This document shows, piece by piece, positions 42,091 through 50,275 of a stretch of 64,000 nucleotides of DNA. Under the pieces are notes generated by a model. The model ran no database searches and was not told the origin of the DNA. It was given only the letters and a program-made list of their open reading frames with translations. How positions within the stretch are numbered: the first letter of the stretch is position 1; each line of letters starts with the position of its first letter. The stretch is from DATKRB01 sp035532415 (GTDB lineage Bacteria; Actinomycetota; Acidimicrobiia; Acidimicrobiales; RAAP-2): NCBI GenBank assembly GCA_035532415.1, contig DATKRB010000071.1, positions 42,481 to 106,480 of the forward strand. The letters are read 5' to 3'. Position numbers and translations under genes: made by a program.

Positions 42091-43542
42091 ATGACCACCA
42101 TCGCACCCGAGACGAGCGCCGCCACGGACGCCACGCTGCCCGAGGGGCGCGTCGTCGCCATCGCCGGCCCGGTCGTCGACGTCGAGTTCCCCCCCCACGC
42201 CCTCCCCGAGATCAATTACGCGGTGGAGATGGACCTGGTGCTCGAAGGCACCAAGGTGACCGTGTCGGCCGAGGTCGCGCAGCAGATCGGCGAGGGCAGG
42301 GTCCGCTGCATCTGCATGCAGCCGACCGACGGGCTGGTACGCGGGGCGCCCGTGCGCAACACCGGTCGGGGTATCTCCGTGCCGGTCGGCAACGCGGTCC
42401 TCGGTCACGTGTTCAACGTGCTGGGGCAGCCGCTCGACACCGACGACATCGGCCCGGTCGACGATCGCTGGGAGATCCACCGCCCGGCGCCCCTCTTCGA
42501 CCAGCTCGAGCCGCGGGCCCTGATGTTCGAGACGGGGATCAAGGTCATCGACCTGCTCGAGCCGTACGTGCAGGGCGGCAAGATCGGCCTGTTCGGGGGT
42601 GCGGGCGTCGGCAAGACGGTGCTCATCCTCGAGATGATCAACCGGGTGGCCATCAACCACGGCGGGGTCTCCGTGTTCGCCGGCGTGGGCGAGCGGACCC
42701 GCGAGGGCACCGACCTCTGGCTCGAGATGCGCGAGTCGGGCGTGATGGAGAAGGCGGCCCTCGTGTACGGCCAGATGGACGAGCCGCCGGGCGTCCGCCT
42801 CCGGGTGGGTCTGGCCGCGCTGACGATGGCCGAGTACTTCCGGGACGTGCAGAACCAGGACGTGCTGCTCTTCGTCGACAACATCTTCCGGTTCGTGCAG
42901 GCCGGCTCCGAGGTGTCGACGTTGCTCGGGCGCATGCCGTCGGCCGTGGGCTACCAGCCCACCCTGGCCGACGAGATGGGCGAGCTGCAGGAGCGGATCA
43001 CCTCCACCAAGGGACGGTCGATCACGTCGGTGCAGGCGGTGTACGTGCCGGCGGACGACTACACCGACCCCGCACCCTTCACCACTTTCACCCACCTCGA
43101 CGCCACCACCGAGCTCTCCCGCCAGATCGCCGCCCTCGGCATCTACCCGGCGGTCGACCCGCTGGCCTCCACCTCCAACATCCTGACGCCCGAGATCGTG
43201 GGCGAGCGCCACTACCGGGTGGCCCGGCAGGTGCAGGGCGTGCTGCAGCGGTACAAGGAGCTGCAGGACATCATCGCCATCCTCGGGCTCGACGAGCTCT
43301 CCGAAGAGGACCGGATCACCGTGTCGCGGGCCCGGAAGATCCAGCGGTTCCTCTCCCAGCCCTTCAACGTGGGCGAGGTCTTCACCGGGTTGAAGGGGGT
43401 CACCGTCCCGGTCGAGGAGACCGTCGAGTCGTTTGAGGCGCTCGTGAAGGGTGATCTCGACGAGGTCCCCGAGCAGGCGTTCCTGAACGTGGGCGGGGCC
43501 GAGTCGGCGCTGGCCAAGGCCGCCACCCTGCAGGACACCTGA
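42091..43542 (+). CDS. atpD: ATP synthase F1 subunit beta
   Basis: The catalytic F1 subunit (483 aa). Walker A is GGAGVGKTV, the catalytic Glu lies in GVGERTREG, and the DELSEED loop appears as LDELSEEDRI. The ATG at 42091 has GGGAG at 42075-42079; the in-frame TTG at 42082 overlaps the atpG stop but leaves too little room for the ribosome site. The stop overlaps atpC by one base. Confidence 0.97.
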   Translation: MTTIAPETSAATDATLPEGRVVAIAGPVVDVEFPPHALPEINYAVEMDLVLEGTKVTVSAEVAQQIGEGRVRCICMQPTDGLVRGAPVRNTGRGISVPVGNAVLGHVFNVLGQPLDTDDIGPVDDRWEIHRPAPLFDQLEPRALMFETGIKVIDLLEPYVQGGKIGLFGGAGVGKTVLILEMINRVAINHGGVSVFAGVGERTREGTDLWLEMRESGVMEKAALVYGQMDEPPGVRLRVGLAALTMAEYFRDVQNQDVLLFVDNIFRFVQAGSEVSTLLGRMPSAVGYQPTLADEMGELQERITSTKGRSITSVQAVYVPADDYTDPAPFTTFTHLDATTELSRQIAALGIYPAVDPLASTSNILTPEIVGERHYRVARQVQGVLQRYKELQDIIAILGLDELSEEDRITVSRARKIQRFLSQPFNVGEVFTGLKGVTVPVEETVESFEALVKGDLDEVPEQAFLNVGGAESALAKAATLQDT

Positions 43543-44054
43543 TGGCCGACGGCGTCTTCGCGGTCGAGCTGGTCACCCCGGAGGAGAAGCTCCTCGACAC
43601 GCGGGCGCGGGCGGTGGTGCTCCGCAGCTCCGATGGCGACCTGACCGTGCTCGACGGCCACACCCCGCTCGTCACCGACATCGTCGCCGGCGAGGTCCGG
43701 GTGGACCAGGAGGAGGGCGAGCCCCTGCGGTTCGCCGTGCACGGCGGGTTCCTGCAGGTGGGCTCCGTCGACGCCGAGGACGGCGCCGAGGGCGGTGGCA
43801 CCCTGGTCACGGTCCTCGCCGGCGTGGCCGAGGCGGCCGAGCGGATCGACGTGGCTCGGGCCGAGCGGGCCCGGACGGCGGCGTCGGCCCGGGTGGAGGA
43901 GCTCAGGGCGGCGGGACGTTCCGGCCAGGGAGGCGGCGGCCCGGAGACGGGCGGGCAGCCGGTCACCCCCGAGGAGCTCGAACTGGCCCGGGCCGAGGCC
44001 GCCGTCCGGCGAGCCGAGGTGCGCCTGGCCGTGGCCGGGGTGCCGGCGGGCTGA
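43542..44054 (+). CDS. atpC: ATP synthase F1 subunit epsilon
   Basis: The rotor-foot and inhibitory subunit (170 aa, longer than the usual 120-140). The N-terminal beta-sandwich has VELVTPEEKLLDTRARAVVLRSSDGDLTVLDGHTPLVTDI. The C-terminal helix pair is interrupted by a Gly/Gln-rich stretch (about 127-143) before a long Ala/Glu-rich helix. The longer C-terminal domain might affect how strongly it inhibits ATP hydrolysis; that is inference. Confidence 0.9.
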   Translation: MADGVFAVELVTPEEKLLDTRARAVVLRSSDGDLTVLDGHTPLVTDIVAGEVRVDQEEGEPLRFAVHGGFLQVGSVDAEDGAEGGGTLVTVLAGVAEAAERIDVARAERARTAASARVEELRAAGRSGQGGGGPETGGQPVTPEELELARAEAAVRRAEVRLAVAGVPAG

Positions 44055-44098
44055 GACCGTCCGGAGGCTCCGCCGGGCCGGGTCCCGGTGGAGGCGCC

Positions 44099-45094
44099 TC
44101 AGGAGAATTCGATCGAGCTGAACTCGGCCAGCTTGGCCAGCGGGTGGCTGGCGTCGATCTTGCGCAGCGTCCCCGAGCGCGACCGCATCACGAGGGACTG
44201 GGTGGAGGCCCCGAAGTCGTGGTAGCGGACGCCCTGCAGCAGCTCGCCGTCGGTGATCCCGGTGGCGGCGAAGAAGCAGTTGTCGCCCTTGACCAGATCG
44301 TCGGTGGTGAGCACGGCGTCGAGGTTGTAGCCGGCGTCGAGGGCGGCCTGCCGTTCGTGGGCGTCGCGGGGCCACAGCCTCCCCTGGATCTCGCCCCCCA
44401 TGCACTTGAGCGCCGCCGCGGCGAGCACGCCTTCGGGCGTCCCCCCCACGCCGAAGAGGATGTCGACCCCGGCGCCCGGCCAGCCGGTGGCGATGGCACC
44501 GGCCACGTCGCCGTCGGTGATCAGCCGGATCCGGGCGCCCGAGGCCCGCACCTCGGCGATGAGGTCGGCGTGACGGGGACGGTCGAGGATGACCGCGGTG
44601 AGGTCGCGCACCGGCAGCCTCAGGGCCTTCGACAGGGCCACGAGGTTGTCGGTCGGGGACTCCCTGATGTCCACCGCCCCGAGCGCCCGCGGTCCGACGG
44701 CGATCTTCTCCATGTACACGCAGGGCCCGGGGTCGAACATGGTCCCTCGCTCGGAGACGGCGATCACCGCGAGGGCGCCGCCGCGGCCGAGTGCCGTCGG
44801 GGTGGTGCCGTCGATCGGGTCCACCGCGATGTCGGTGTCGGGCGGGGACCCGTCCCCGATCTGCTCGCCGTTGAAGAGCATCGGCGCGGCGTCCTTCTCG
44901 CCTTCGCCGATGACCACCACGCCGTTCATCGACACGGTCGAGAGCACGACCCGCATGGCGTTCACCGCCGCGCCGTCCGCCCCTTCCTTGTCGCCCCGTC
45001 CCATCCAGCGGCTCGCCGCCATGGCCGCCGCCTCGGTCACCCGGACCAGCTCCATCGCGAGGTTGCGGTCCGGGGCCTGCCGTTGACGCTCCAC
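44099..45094 (-). CDS. glpX: Class II fructose-1,6-bisphosphatase (GlpX)
   Basis: Dephosphorylates fructose-1,6-bisphosphate in gluconeogenesis (331 aa). Metal and substrate motifs are VVIGEGEKDAAPML, VDPIDGTTPTALGRGGALAVIA, LITDGDVAGAIATG and GVGGTPEGVLAAAALKCMGGEIQGRL. The GTG at 45094 follows TATGGT by 8 nt. It is convergent with the atp operon and divergent from murA. In actinobacteria GlpX is the main FBPase. Confidence 0.95.
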   Translation of the reverse strand: MERQRQAPDRNLAMELVRVTEAAAMAASRWMGRGDKEGADGAAVNAMRVVLSTVSMNGVVVIGEGEKDAAPMLFNGEQIGDGSPPDTDIAVDPIDGTTPTALGRGGALAVIAVSERGTMFDPGPCVYMEKIAVGPRALGAVDIRESPTDNLVALSKALRLPVRDLTAVILDRPRHADLIAEVRASGARIRLITDGDVAGAIATGWPGAGVDILFGVGGTPEGVLAAAALKCMGGEIQGRLWPRDAHERQAALDAGYNLDAVLTTDDLVKGDNCFFAATGITDGELLQGVRYHDFGASTQSLVMRSRSGTLRKIDASHPLAKLAEFSSIEFS

Positions 45095-45102
45095 AGGGCC
45101 CG

Positions 45103-45108
45103 ACCATA
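45103..45108 (-). promoter_or_regulatory. Leaderless -10 (TATGGT) of glpX
   Basis: TATGGT on the minus strand, 8 nt before the GTG at 45094. Confidence 0.5.
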
Positions 45109-45215
45109 GCGGGCAGGCCGGGAGACGGAGGACGCGACGACCGGTTCCCCAGCTCACGGCGGGTGGTCCGGGAATCGCCCGGGGTCTCCGCCCGCACCCG
45201 CCATACTTGGGGGCC

Positions 45216-46490
45216 GTGGACCGCTTCGTCATCCGACCCAACGGCCCGCTGTCGGGCACGATCAGGGCCGGCGGAGCGAAGAACTCGGCGCTCAAGCTGA
45301 TGGCCGCCTGCCTCCTGGCCGAAGGACGGCACGTGCTGCGCAACGTGCCGCGGATCGCCGACGTCGACACGATGGCCGAGGTGCTGTCGGCCCTCGGAGC
45401 GGTCGTCGAGCGCCGGCCGTCGGGCGAGCTGGTCATCGACGTGCCAGCGGTCGGGGGGATCGTCCCCGAGGCTCCGTACGACCTGGTGGAGCGGATGCGA
45501 GCCTCTGTCGTGGTGCTCGGGCCGCTGCTCGCCCGATGCGGTCACGCCCGCATCTCCCTGCCCGGGGGTGACGATTTCGGGTCCCGTCCGATCGACTTCC
45601 ACATGAACGGCCTGGCCTCGATGGGCACCCGGTTCGAGACCTCCCACGGCTACGTCCAGGGCCACGTGGGTGACGACGGCCGCATCGGCCGCCTGGTCGG
45701 CACCCGGGTCGTGCTCGAGTACCCGAGCCACACGGCCACGGACAACCTGGTGATGGCGGCGACGCTGGCCAAGGGCACCACGGTCATCGAGAACGCCGCC
45801 CGTGAGCCCGAGATCTGCGATCTGGCCCGCTTCCTCAACTCGATGGGGGCGTGCGTGCGGGGCGCCGGGACGTCCCGGCTGGAGGTGGAGGGGGTCGACG
45901 CCCTCGAGCCGGCCCGCCACACGGTGATCGGCGACCGGGTGGTGGCGGCGACCTATCTGGCCGCGACCGGCCTGGCGGGCGGGGACGTGGTGGTGGAGGA
46001 CGCCCGGATCGACCACATGGACATGCTGGTCCGCAAGCTCGTGTCGATGGGCATGGTCGTCGAGCAGGTGCCCGACGGCCTGCGGGTGGTGTCGGAGGGG
46101 CGGTTGCGCTCGGCGGACGTGGCGACCCTCCCGTACCCCGGGGTGGCCACCGACTACAAGCCCCTGCTGGTCACCCTGTTGTCGGTGGCGGACGGCGTCG
46201 GGATCGTGACCGAGAACCTCTTCACCGGACGGTTCCGCTACGTCGACGAGCTTCGCCGGATGGGTGCCGACATCCGGACCGAGGGCCACCACGCGGTGGT
46301 GCGCGGCGTGCCCCGGTTGTCGGGCGCGCCGGTTCGGGCGCCGGACATCCGCGCCGGGGCGGCGCTGGTGCTGGCCGGCCTGGTGGCCGAGGGGGTGACC
46401 GAGGTCTCCGGGGCCGCGCACGTCGACCGGGGCTACGAGGACCTGGCGAGCGGGCTCCGATCGCTCGGTGCCCGCGTGGAGCGCCGGTGA
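45216..46490 (+). CDS. murA: UDP-N-acetylglucosamine 1-carboxyvinyltransferase
   Basis: The first committed step of peptidoglycan synthesis: transfer of enolpyruvate to UDP-GlcNAc (424 aa). GGAKNSALKLMAACLL, SGAAHVDRGYEDL and the loop LPGGDDFGSRPID are seen. The loop residue normally Cys (Cys115 in E. coli, target of fosfomycin) is Asp119 here, as in mycobacterial MurA, predicting fosfomycin insensitivity. The GTG at 45216 lies 8 nt after CATACT. The stop overlaps meaB in a GTGA. MurA also follows the atp operon in M. tuberculosis. Confidence 0.95.
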   Translation: MDRFVIRPNGPLSGTIRAGGAKNSALKLMAACLLAEGRHVLRNVPRIADVDTMAEVLSALGAVVERRPSGELVIDVPAVGGIVPEAPYDLVERMRASVVVLGPLLARCGHARISLPGGDDFGSRPIDFHMNGLASMGTRFETSHGYVQGHVGDDGRIGRLVGTRVVLEYPSHTATDNLVMAATLAKGTTVIENAAREPEICDLARFLNSMGACVRGAGTSRLEVEGVDALEPARHTVIGDRVVAATYLAATGLAGGDVVVEDARIDHMDMLVRKLVSMGMVVEQVPDGLRVVSEGRLRSADVATLPYPGVATDYKPLLVTLLSVADGVGIVTENLFTGRFRYVDELRRMGADIRTEGHHAVVRGVPRLSGAPVRAPDIRAGAALVLAGLVAEGVTEVSGAAHVDRGYEDLASGLRSLGARVERR

Positions 46491-47524
46491 ACCCGCCGGC
46501 GGTGATCCCGCCGGCGGCCGTGCCCGGCCGGAGCGACCCGGAGGCCCTCCTGGCCGGTGCGAGCGAAGGCGACCGGGTGGCCCTGGCCCGCCTCCTCTCG
46601 CTGGTGGAGCGGGGCGGGGAGCCGATGCGGGCCGTCGCCCGGATCGCCTACCGGGCACCGATCCCCTACACGGTGGGGCTGACCGGGGCGCCGGGAGCGG
46701 GCAAGTCCACCCTCACCGACCACCTCATCACCGCGGCCCGGGGCGGCTGGCCGCCACCCGGCGACGACGGTGGCCCACGGACCCCGATCGACCAGGTGGC
46801 GGTGCTCGCGGTCGACCCCTCGTCGCCGTTCACCGGTGGGGCCATCCTCGGCGACCGGATCCGGATGCAGGACCATGCCACCGACCGGTCCGTCTACATC
46901 CGATCGATGGCCACCAGGGGCCACCTGGGGGGCCTGGCCCTCGCCGTCCCCGACGCGGTGCGGGTGCTCGGGGCCGCCGGCATGCCCGTCGTGCTGGTGG
47001 AGACCGTGGGGGTGGGCCAGATGGAGGTGGAGGTGGCGTCGGCCGCCGACACCACCGTGGTCGTGGTCAACCCGGGCTGGGGCGACTCGATGCAGACCAG
47101 CAAGGCCGGGCTGCTCGAGGTGGCGGATCTCTTCGTGATCAACAAGGCGGACCGGCCCGGGGTGCCCGAGGCGCGGCGCGATCTGCAACAGATGCTCGAC
47201 CTCTCCGGGCACGTCGACTGGCGCCCGCCGGTGGTGGAGACGGTCGCCGCCACCGGGGAGGGGGTCGAGCGGCTCTGGGAGGAGATCGCCGGCCATCGCC
47301 GGTACCTGGTCGACAAGGGCCTGCTCGAGCAGCGGCGGTCCGCCCGGCTCGAGCAGGGGCTCCGCCGGATCCTGGCCGCGAGGCTGGCCGTGCGGGTGGA
47401 GTCGACCGCCGCCGGCGACGCGTTCGCCGGCGTCGTGGAGTCCGTGGTGCAGGGCCGGATCGACCCCTATCGCGCCGCGGACCAGCTCCTCGGGCCGGAG
47501 CTCCCGAACCCGGGAGCTGCCTGA
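46487..47524 (+). CDS. meaB: MeaB/ArgK-type G3E GTPase (methylmalonyl-CoA mutase chaperone)
   Basis: A GTPase that protects and reloads adenosylcobalamin-dependent methylmalonyl-CoA mutase (345 aa). Walker A is GLTGAPGAGKST, and VDPSSPFTGGAILGDRIRM, VETVGVGQ and NKADRPG follow. The GTG start overlaps the murA stop by 4 nt. No mutase gene is in the window, so the partner is inferred from the family. Confidence 0.92.
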   Translation: MNPPAVIPPAAVPGRSDPEALLAGASEGDRVALARLLSLVERGGEPMRAVARIAYRAPIPYTVGLTGAPGAGKSTLTDHLITAARGGWPPPGDDGGPRTPIDQVAVLAVDPSSPFTGGAILGDRIRMQDHATDRSVYIRSMATRGHLGGLALAVPDAVRVLGAAGMPVVLVETVGVGQMEVEVASAADTTVVVVNPGWGDSMQTSKAGLLEVADLFVINKADRPGVPEARRDLQQMLDLSGHVDWRPPVVETVAATGEGVERLWEEIAGHRRYLVDKGLLEQRRSARLEQGLRRILAARLAVRVESTAAGDAFAGVVESVVQGRIDPYRAADQLLGPELPNPGAA

Positions 47525-47540
47525 GCCGCTGCCCGTCGGG

Positions 47541-47546
47541 TACGGT
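47541..47546 (+). promoter_or_regulatory. Leaderless -10 (TACGGT) of echA
   Basis: TACGGT, 6 nt before the GTG at 47553, just after the meaB stop. Confidence 0.45.
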
Positions 47547-47552
47547 TCGCAC

Positions 47553-48371
47553 GTGGCCGATGACCCCGATACCCAGACCGGCGAGAGCGACGGGCTGCGG
47601 CCCGCGGTCCCCGTGAGCCTCGAACGCCGCCCCGACGGGGTGGCACTGATCCGGATCGACCGGCCCAAGGCCAACGCGCTCTCCTCCGAGGTGCTGCACC
47701 ACCTGCGGGTGGTGGCCGAAGGCCTGGTGGCCGAGCCTCCCGGGGCCGTGGTGCTCTGGGGCGGGGAGCGGATCTTCGCGGCCGGTGCCGACATCGGCGA
47801 GCTGGCCAACGGGCAACCGGGCACCGTGGCCGACAATTTCAGGAGCACGCTGGGCACCCTCGCGGCCATCCCGAGGGCGACCATCGCCGCGGTCAACGGC
47901 TACGCGCTGGGCGGCGGGCTCGAGCTCGCCCTGGCCTGCGACTTCCGGATCTGTGCCGAGGACTCACGGTTCGGGTTGCCCGAGATCCTGCTCGGGGTCA
48001 TCCCCGGGGGAGGCGGGACCCAACGGCTCCCCCGGTTGATCGGCAGCTCGCGGGCCAAGGACCTGATCCTCACGGGCCGCCAGGTCCGGGCCGACGAGGC
48101 GTTGTCGATCGGGCTGGTCAACCGGGTGGTGGCTGCGGACGAGGTGCTCGCGAGCGCGCTGGCCTTCGCCGCCGATCTCGCACGAGGCGCGCTGGCGGCC
48201 CAGGCCCTGGGCAAGGCCGCGGTGGACCTCGGCATGGAGTCGAGCCTCGAGGAAGGCCTGCACGTCGAGCGTGGCCGGTTCGTCGCCGCGTTCCGGACCG
48301 AGGACGCCGGTCGGGGGATCTCCTCCTTCCTCGAGCACGGACCCGGCAAGGCGTCCTTCGCCGGGCGGTGA
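47553..48371 (+). CDS. Enoyl-CoA hydratase/isomerase family protein
   Basis: A crotonase-fold protein (272 aa), probably hydrating trans-2-enoyl-CoA in beta-oxidation. The oxyanion-hole strands are FAAGADIGELA and GYALGGGLELALACDF. Both hydratase glutamates are present: E124 (GGGLEL) and E144 (GLPEILLG), 20 apart as in rat hydratase; IPGGGGTQRLPRL follows. That supports a true hydratase rather than another crotonase type. It follows meaB and is coupled to treS by a GTGA overlap, an unusual pairing of fatty-acid and trehalose genes. Confidence 0.88.
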   Translation: MADDPDTQTGESDGLRPAVPVSLERRPDGVALIRIDRPKANALSSEVLHHLRVVAEGLVAEPPGAVVLWGGERIFAAGADIGELANGQPGTVADNFRSTLGTLAAIPRATIAAVNGYALGGGLELALACDFRICAEDSRFGLPEILLGVIPGGGGTQRLPRLIGSSRAKDLILTGRQVRADEALSIGLVNRVVAADEVLASALAFAADLARGALAAQALGKAAVDLGMESSLEEGLHVERGRFVAAFRTEDAGRGISSFLEHGPGKASFAGR

Positions 48372-50275
48372 GCTTTCCGACCGGCGACAGTGCCGGCGAC
48401 ACCACCTTCGACCCGTCCGTCCTCTGGTTTCAGCACGCGGTCTTCTACGAGGTCTTCATCCGCGGCTTTCACGACGACAACGACGACGGCGTCGGCGACC
48501 TGCGGGGCCTGCGCCACAAGCTCGACTACCTGCAGTGGCTCGGCATCGACTGCATCTGGCTGCTCCCCTTCTATCCGTCGCCGATGCGCGACGGGGGTTA
48601 CGACATCAGTGACTTCTACAACATCGACCCCGCCTACGGCTCCCTCGGCGAGCTGATCGCCCTTCTCGAGGACGCGCACCGGCGTGGGATCAGGGTGGTG
48701 GCCGACCTGGTGATGAACCACACGAGCGATCAACACCCGTGGTTCGCAGAGTCGCGCTCGAGCCGGACCAACCCCAAAGCCGACTGGTACGTCTGGAACG
48801 ACGACGACCAACGCTGGCCCGAGGCCCGGGTCGTCTTCCCCGACGTCGAACGTTCCAACTGGACGTGGGACGACGTCCGCCAGCAGTACTACTGGCACCG
48901 CTTCTACTCCCACCAGCCCGATCTCAATTACGAGAACCCCGACGTCGCCGACTCGATGATCGACGTCGTCCGCTTCTGGCTCGACCTGGGGTTCGACGGG
49001 TTCCGGCTCGACGCGGTCCCGTACCTGTTCCAGCGGGACGGCACGGCGGGAGAGCACCTTCCCGAGACCCACGCCTTCATCCGGCGCATCCGCAAGGAGC
49101 TCGACGTCGACTACCCGGGGCGCATCCTGCTGGCGGAGGCGAACGGTTGGCCCGGCGACGTCGCCGACTACTTCGGGGACGGCGACGAGTGCCACCTGTG
49201 CTTCCACTTCCCGCTCATGCCGCGGCTCTTCACGGCGGTCCGCCGGGAGCAGCGGTACCCGATCACCGAGATCCTGAGCCAGACGCCGAAGGTCCCCGAA
49301 GGCTGCCAGTGGGCCATCTTCCTGCGCAACCACGACGAGCTCACCTTGGAGCAGGTCAGCGACGAAGAGCGCGACTACCTCTTCTCCGAGTACGCCAAGG
49401 ACCCGAGGATGAAGCGGCACATGGGGATCGGGCGCCGCCTCTCCCCTCTCCTCGACGGCGACCGCCGCCTGGCGGAGCTGCTGTACTCGATGCTCCTGTC
49501 CCTGCCGGGCAGCCCGGTCATCTACTACGGCGACGAGCTGTTGATGGGGGACAACATCTACCTCGGCGACCGAGACTCGGTGCGGACCCCGATGCAGTGG
49601 TCGCCGGACCGCAACGGCGGCTTCTCCAAGGCCGACTTCGCCCAGCTCTACCTGCCACCGTCGATGGACCCGGTGTACGGGTTCGGGGCGGTGAACGTGG
49701 AGGCGCAGCTGCGGAACCCCGGTTCGTTCCTGCACTGGCTGCGGGGGATGCTGGTGGAGCGCCGCGCCCTGCCGGTGCTCGGTGTCGGCGAGATCGAGAT
49801 GCTGTCCTGCCCGAACCCGTCGGTGCTGGCCTTCGTCCGGTCCGGCGAGGTCGCCGACGTGGTGAGCGACCTCCCCGGACCGCCGGGCCGGGAGGAGACG
49901 GCCCGTTCCGGTGAGGGCGCCAGGGCCTCGCCCGACGGCCCGCTCCCGCGCGACCCGGTCGACGCGGGCGAATGGCTGGCGTGGGACGACCGCTCCGGCG
50001 GTGCCCGGACCCTCCCGGCCGGCAACGAGGGAGCCGGCGTCGAGGCCGTCCACCGGCCCCAGGCCGTGCTCTGCATCCACAACCTGAGCCGGTTCGCCCA
50101 GCCGGCCGAGCTCCTCCTGGGAGGGTGGGCCGGGCGCACGCCCATGGAGGTCCTGGGCCGGGTCCCGTTCCCGACGATCGGCGAGGATCCCTACATGGTC
50201 ACCCTGGCCCCGTACGGGTACCTCTGGTTCGACCTGGTGGAGCAGCCGCCGAGCCCCGAGGAGGCACTCCCGTGA
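48368..50275 (+). CDS. treS: Trehalose synthase (maltose alpha-D-glucosyltransferase)
   Basis: A GH13 enzyme interconverting maltose and trehalose (635 aa). The catalytic triad is Asp215 (FRLDAVPY), Glu257 (LAEANGWPG) and Asp323 (RNHDELTL). Other family marks are WQ-type start VLWFQHAVFYEVFIRGF, GGYDISDFYNIDPAYG and MQWSPDRNGGFSKAD. The C-terminal beta domain holds a Gly/Ala/Pro-rich insert of about 60 residues (about 500-560). Its stop overlaps the maltokinase gene, the usual TreS-Pep2 partner that phosphorylates the maltose formed. Confidence 0.94.
   Translation: MSFPTGDSAGDTTFDPSVLWFQHAVFYEVFIRGFHDDNDDGVGDLRGLRHKLDYLQWLGIDCIWLLPFYPSPMRDGGYDISDFYNIDPAYGSLGELIALLEDAHRRGIRVVADLVMNHTSDQHPWFAESRSSRTNPKADWYVWNDDDQRWPEARVVFPDVERSNWTWDDVRQQYYWHRFYSHQPDLNYENPDVADSMIDVVRFWLDLGFDGFRLDAVPYLFQRDGTAGEHLPETHAFIRRIRKELDVDYPGRILLAEANGWPGDVADYFGDGDECHLCFHFPLMPRLFTAVRREQRYPITEILSQTPKVPEGCQWAIFLRNHDELTLEQVSDEERDYLFSEYAKDPRMKRHMGIGRRLSPLLDGDRRLAELLYSMLLSLPGSPVIYYGDELLMGDNIYLGDRDSVRTPMQWSPDRNGGFSKADFAQLYLPPSMDPVYGFGAVNVEAQLRNPGSFLHWLRGMLVERRALPVLGVGEIEMLSCPNPSVLAFVRSGEVADVVSDLPGPPGREETARSGEGARASPDGPLPRDPVDAGEWLAWDDRSGGARTLPAGNEGAGVEAVHRPQAVLCIHNLSRFAQPAELLLGGWAGRTPMEVLGRVPFPTIGEDPYMVTLAPYGYLWFDLVEQPPSPEEALP

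Noticed and set aside
43212..46658. Very long minus-strand open frame (over 1,100 codons) antisense to atpD-atpC and murA, running through glpX
   Set aside because: High GC makes stop codons rare in shadow frames; the peptide is Arg/Pro/His-rich without domains, and proven genes occupy the region.
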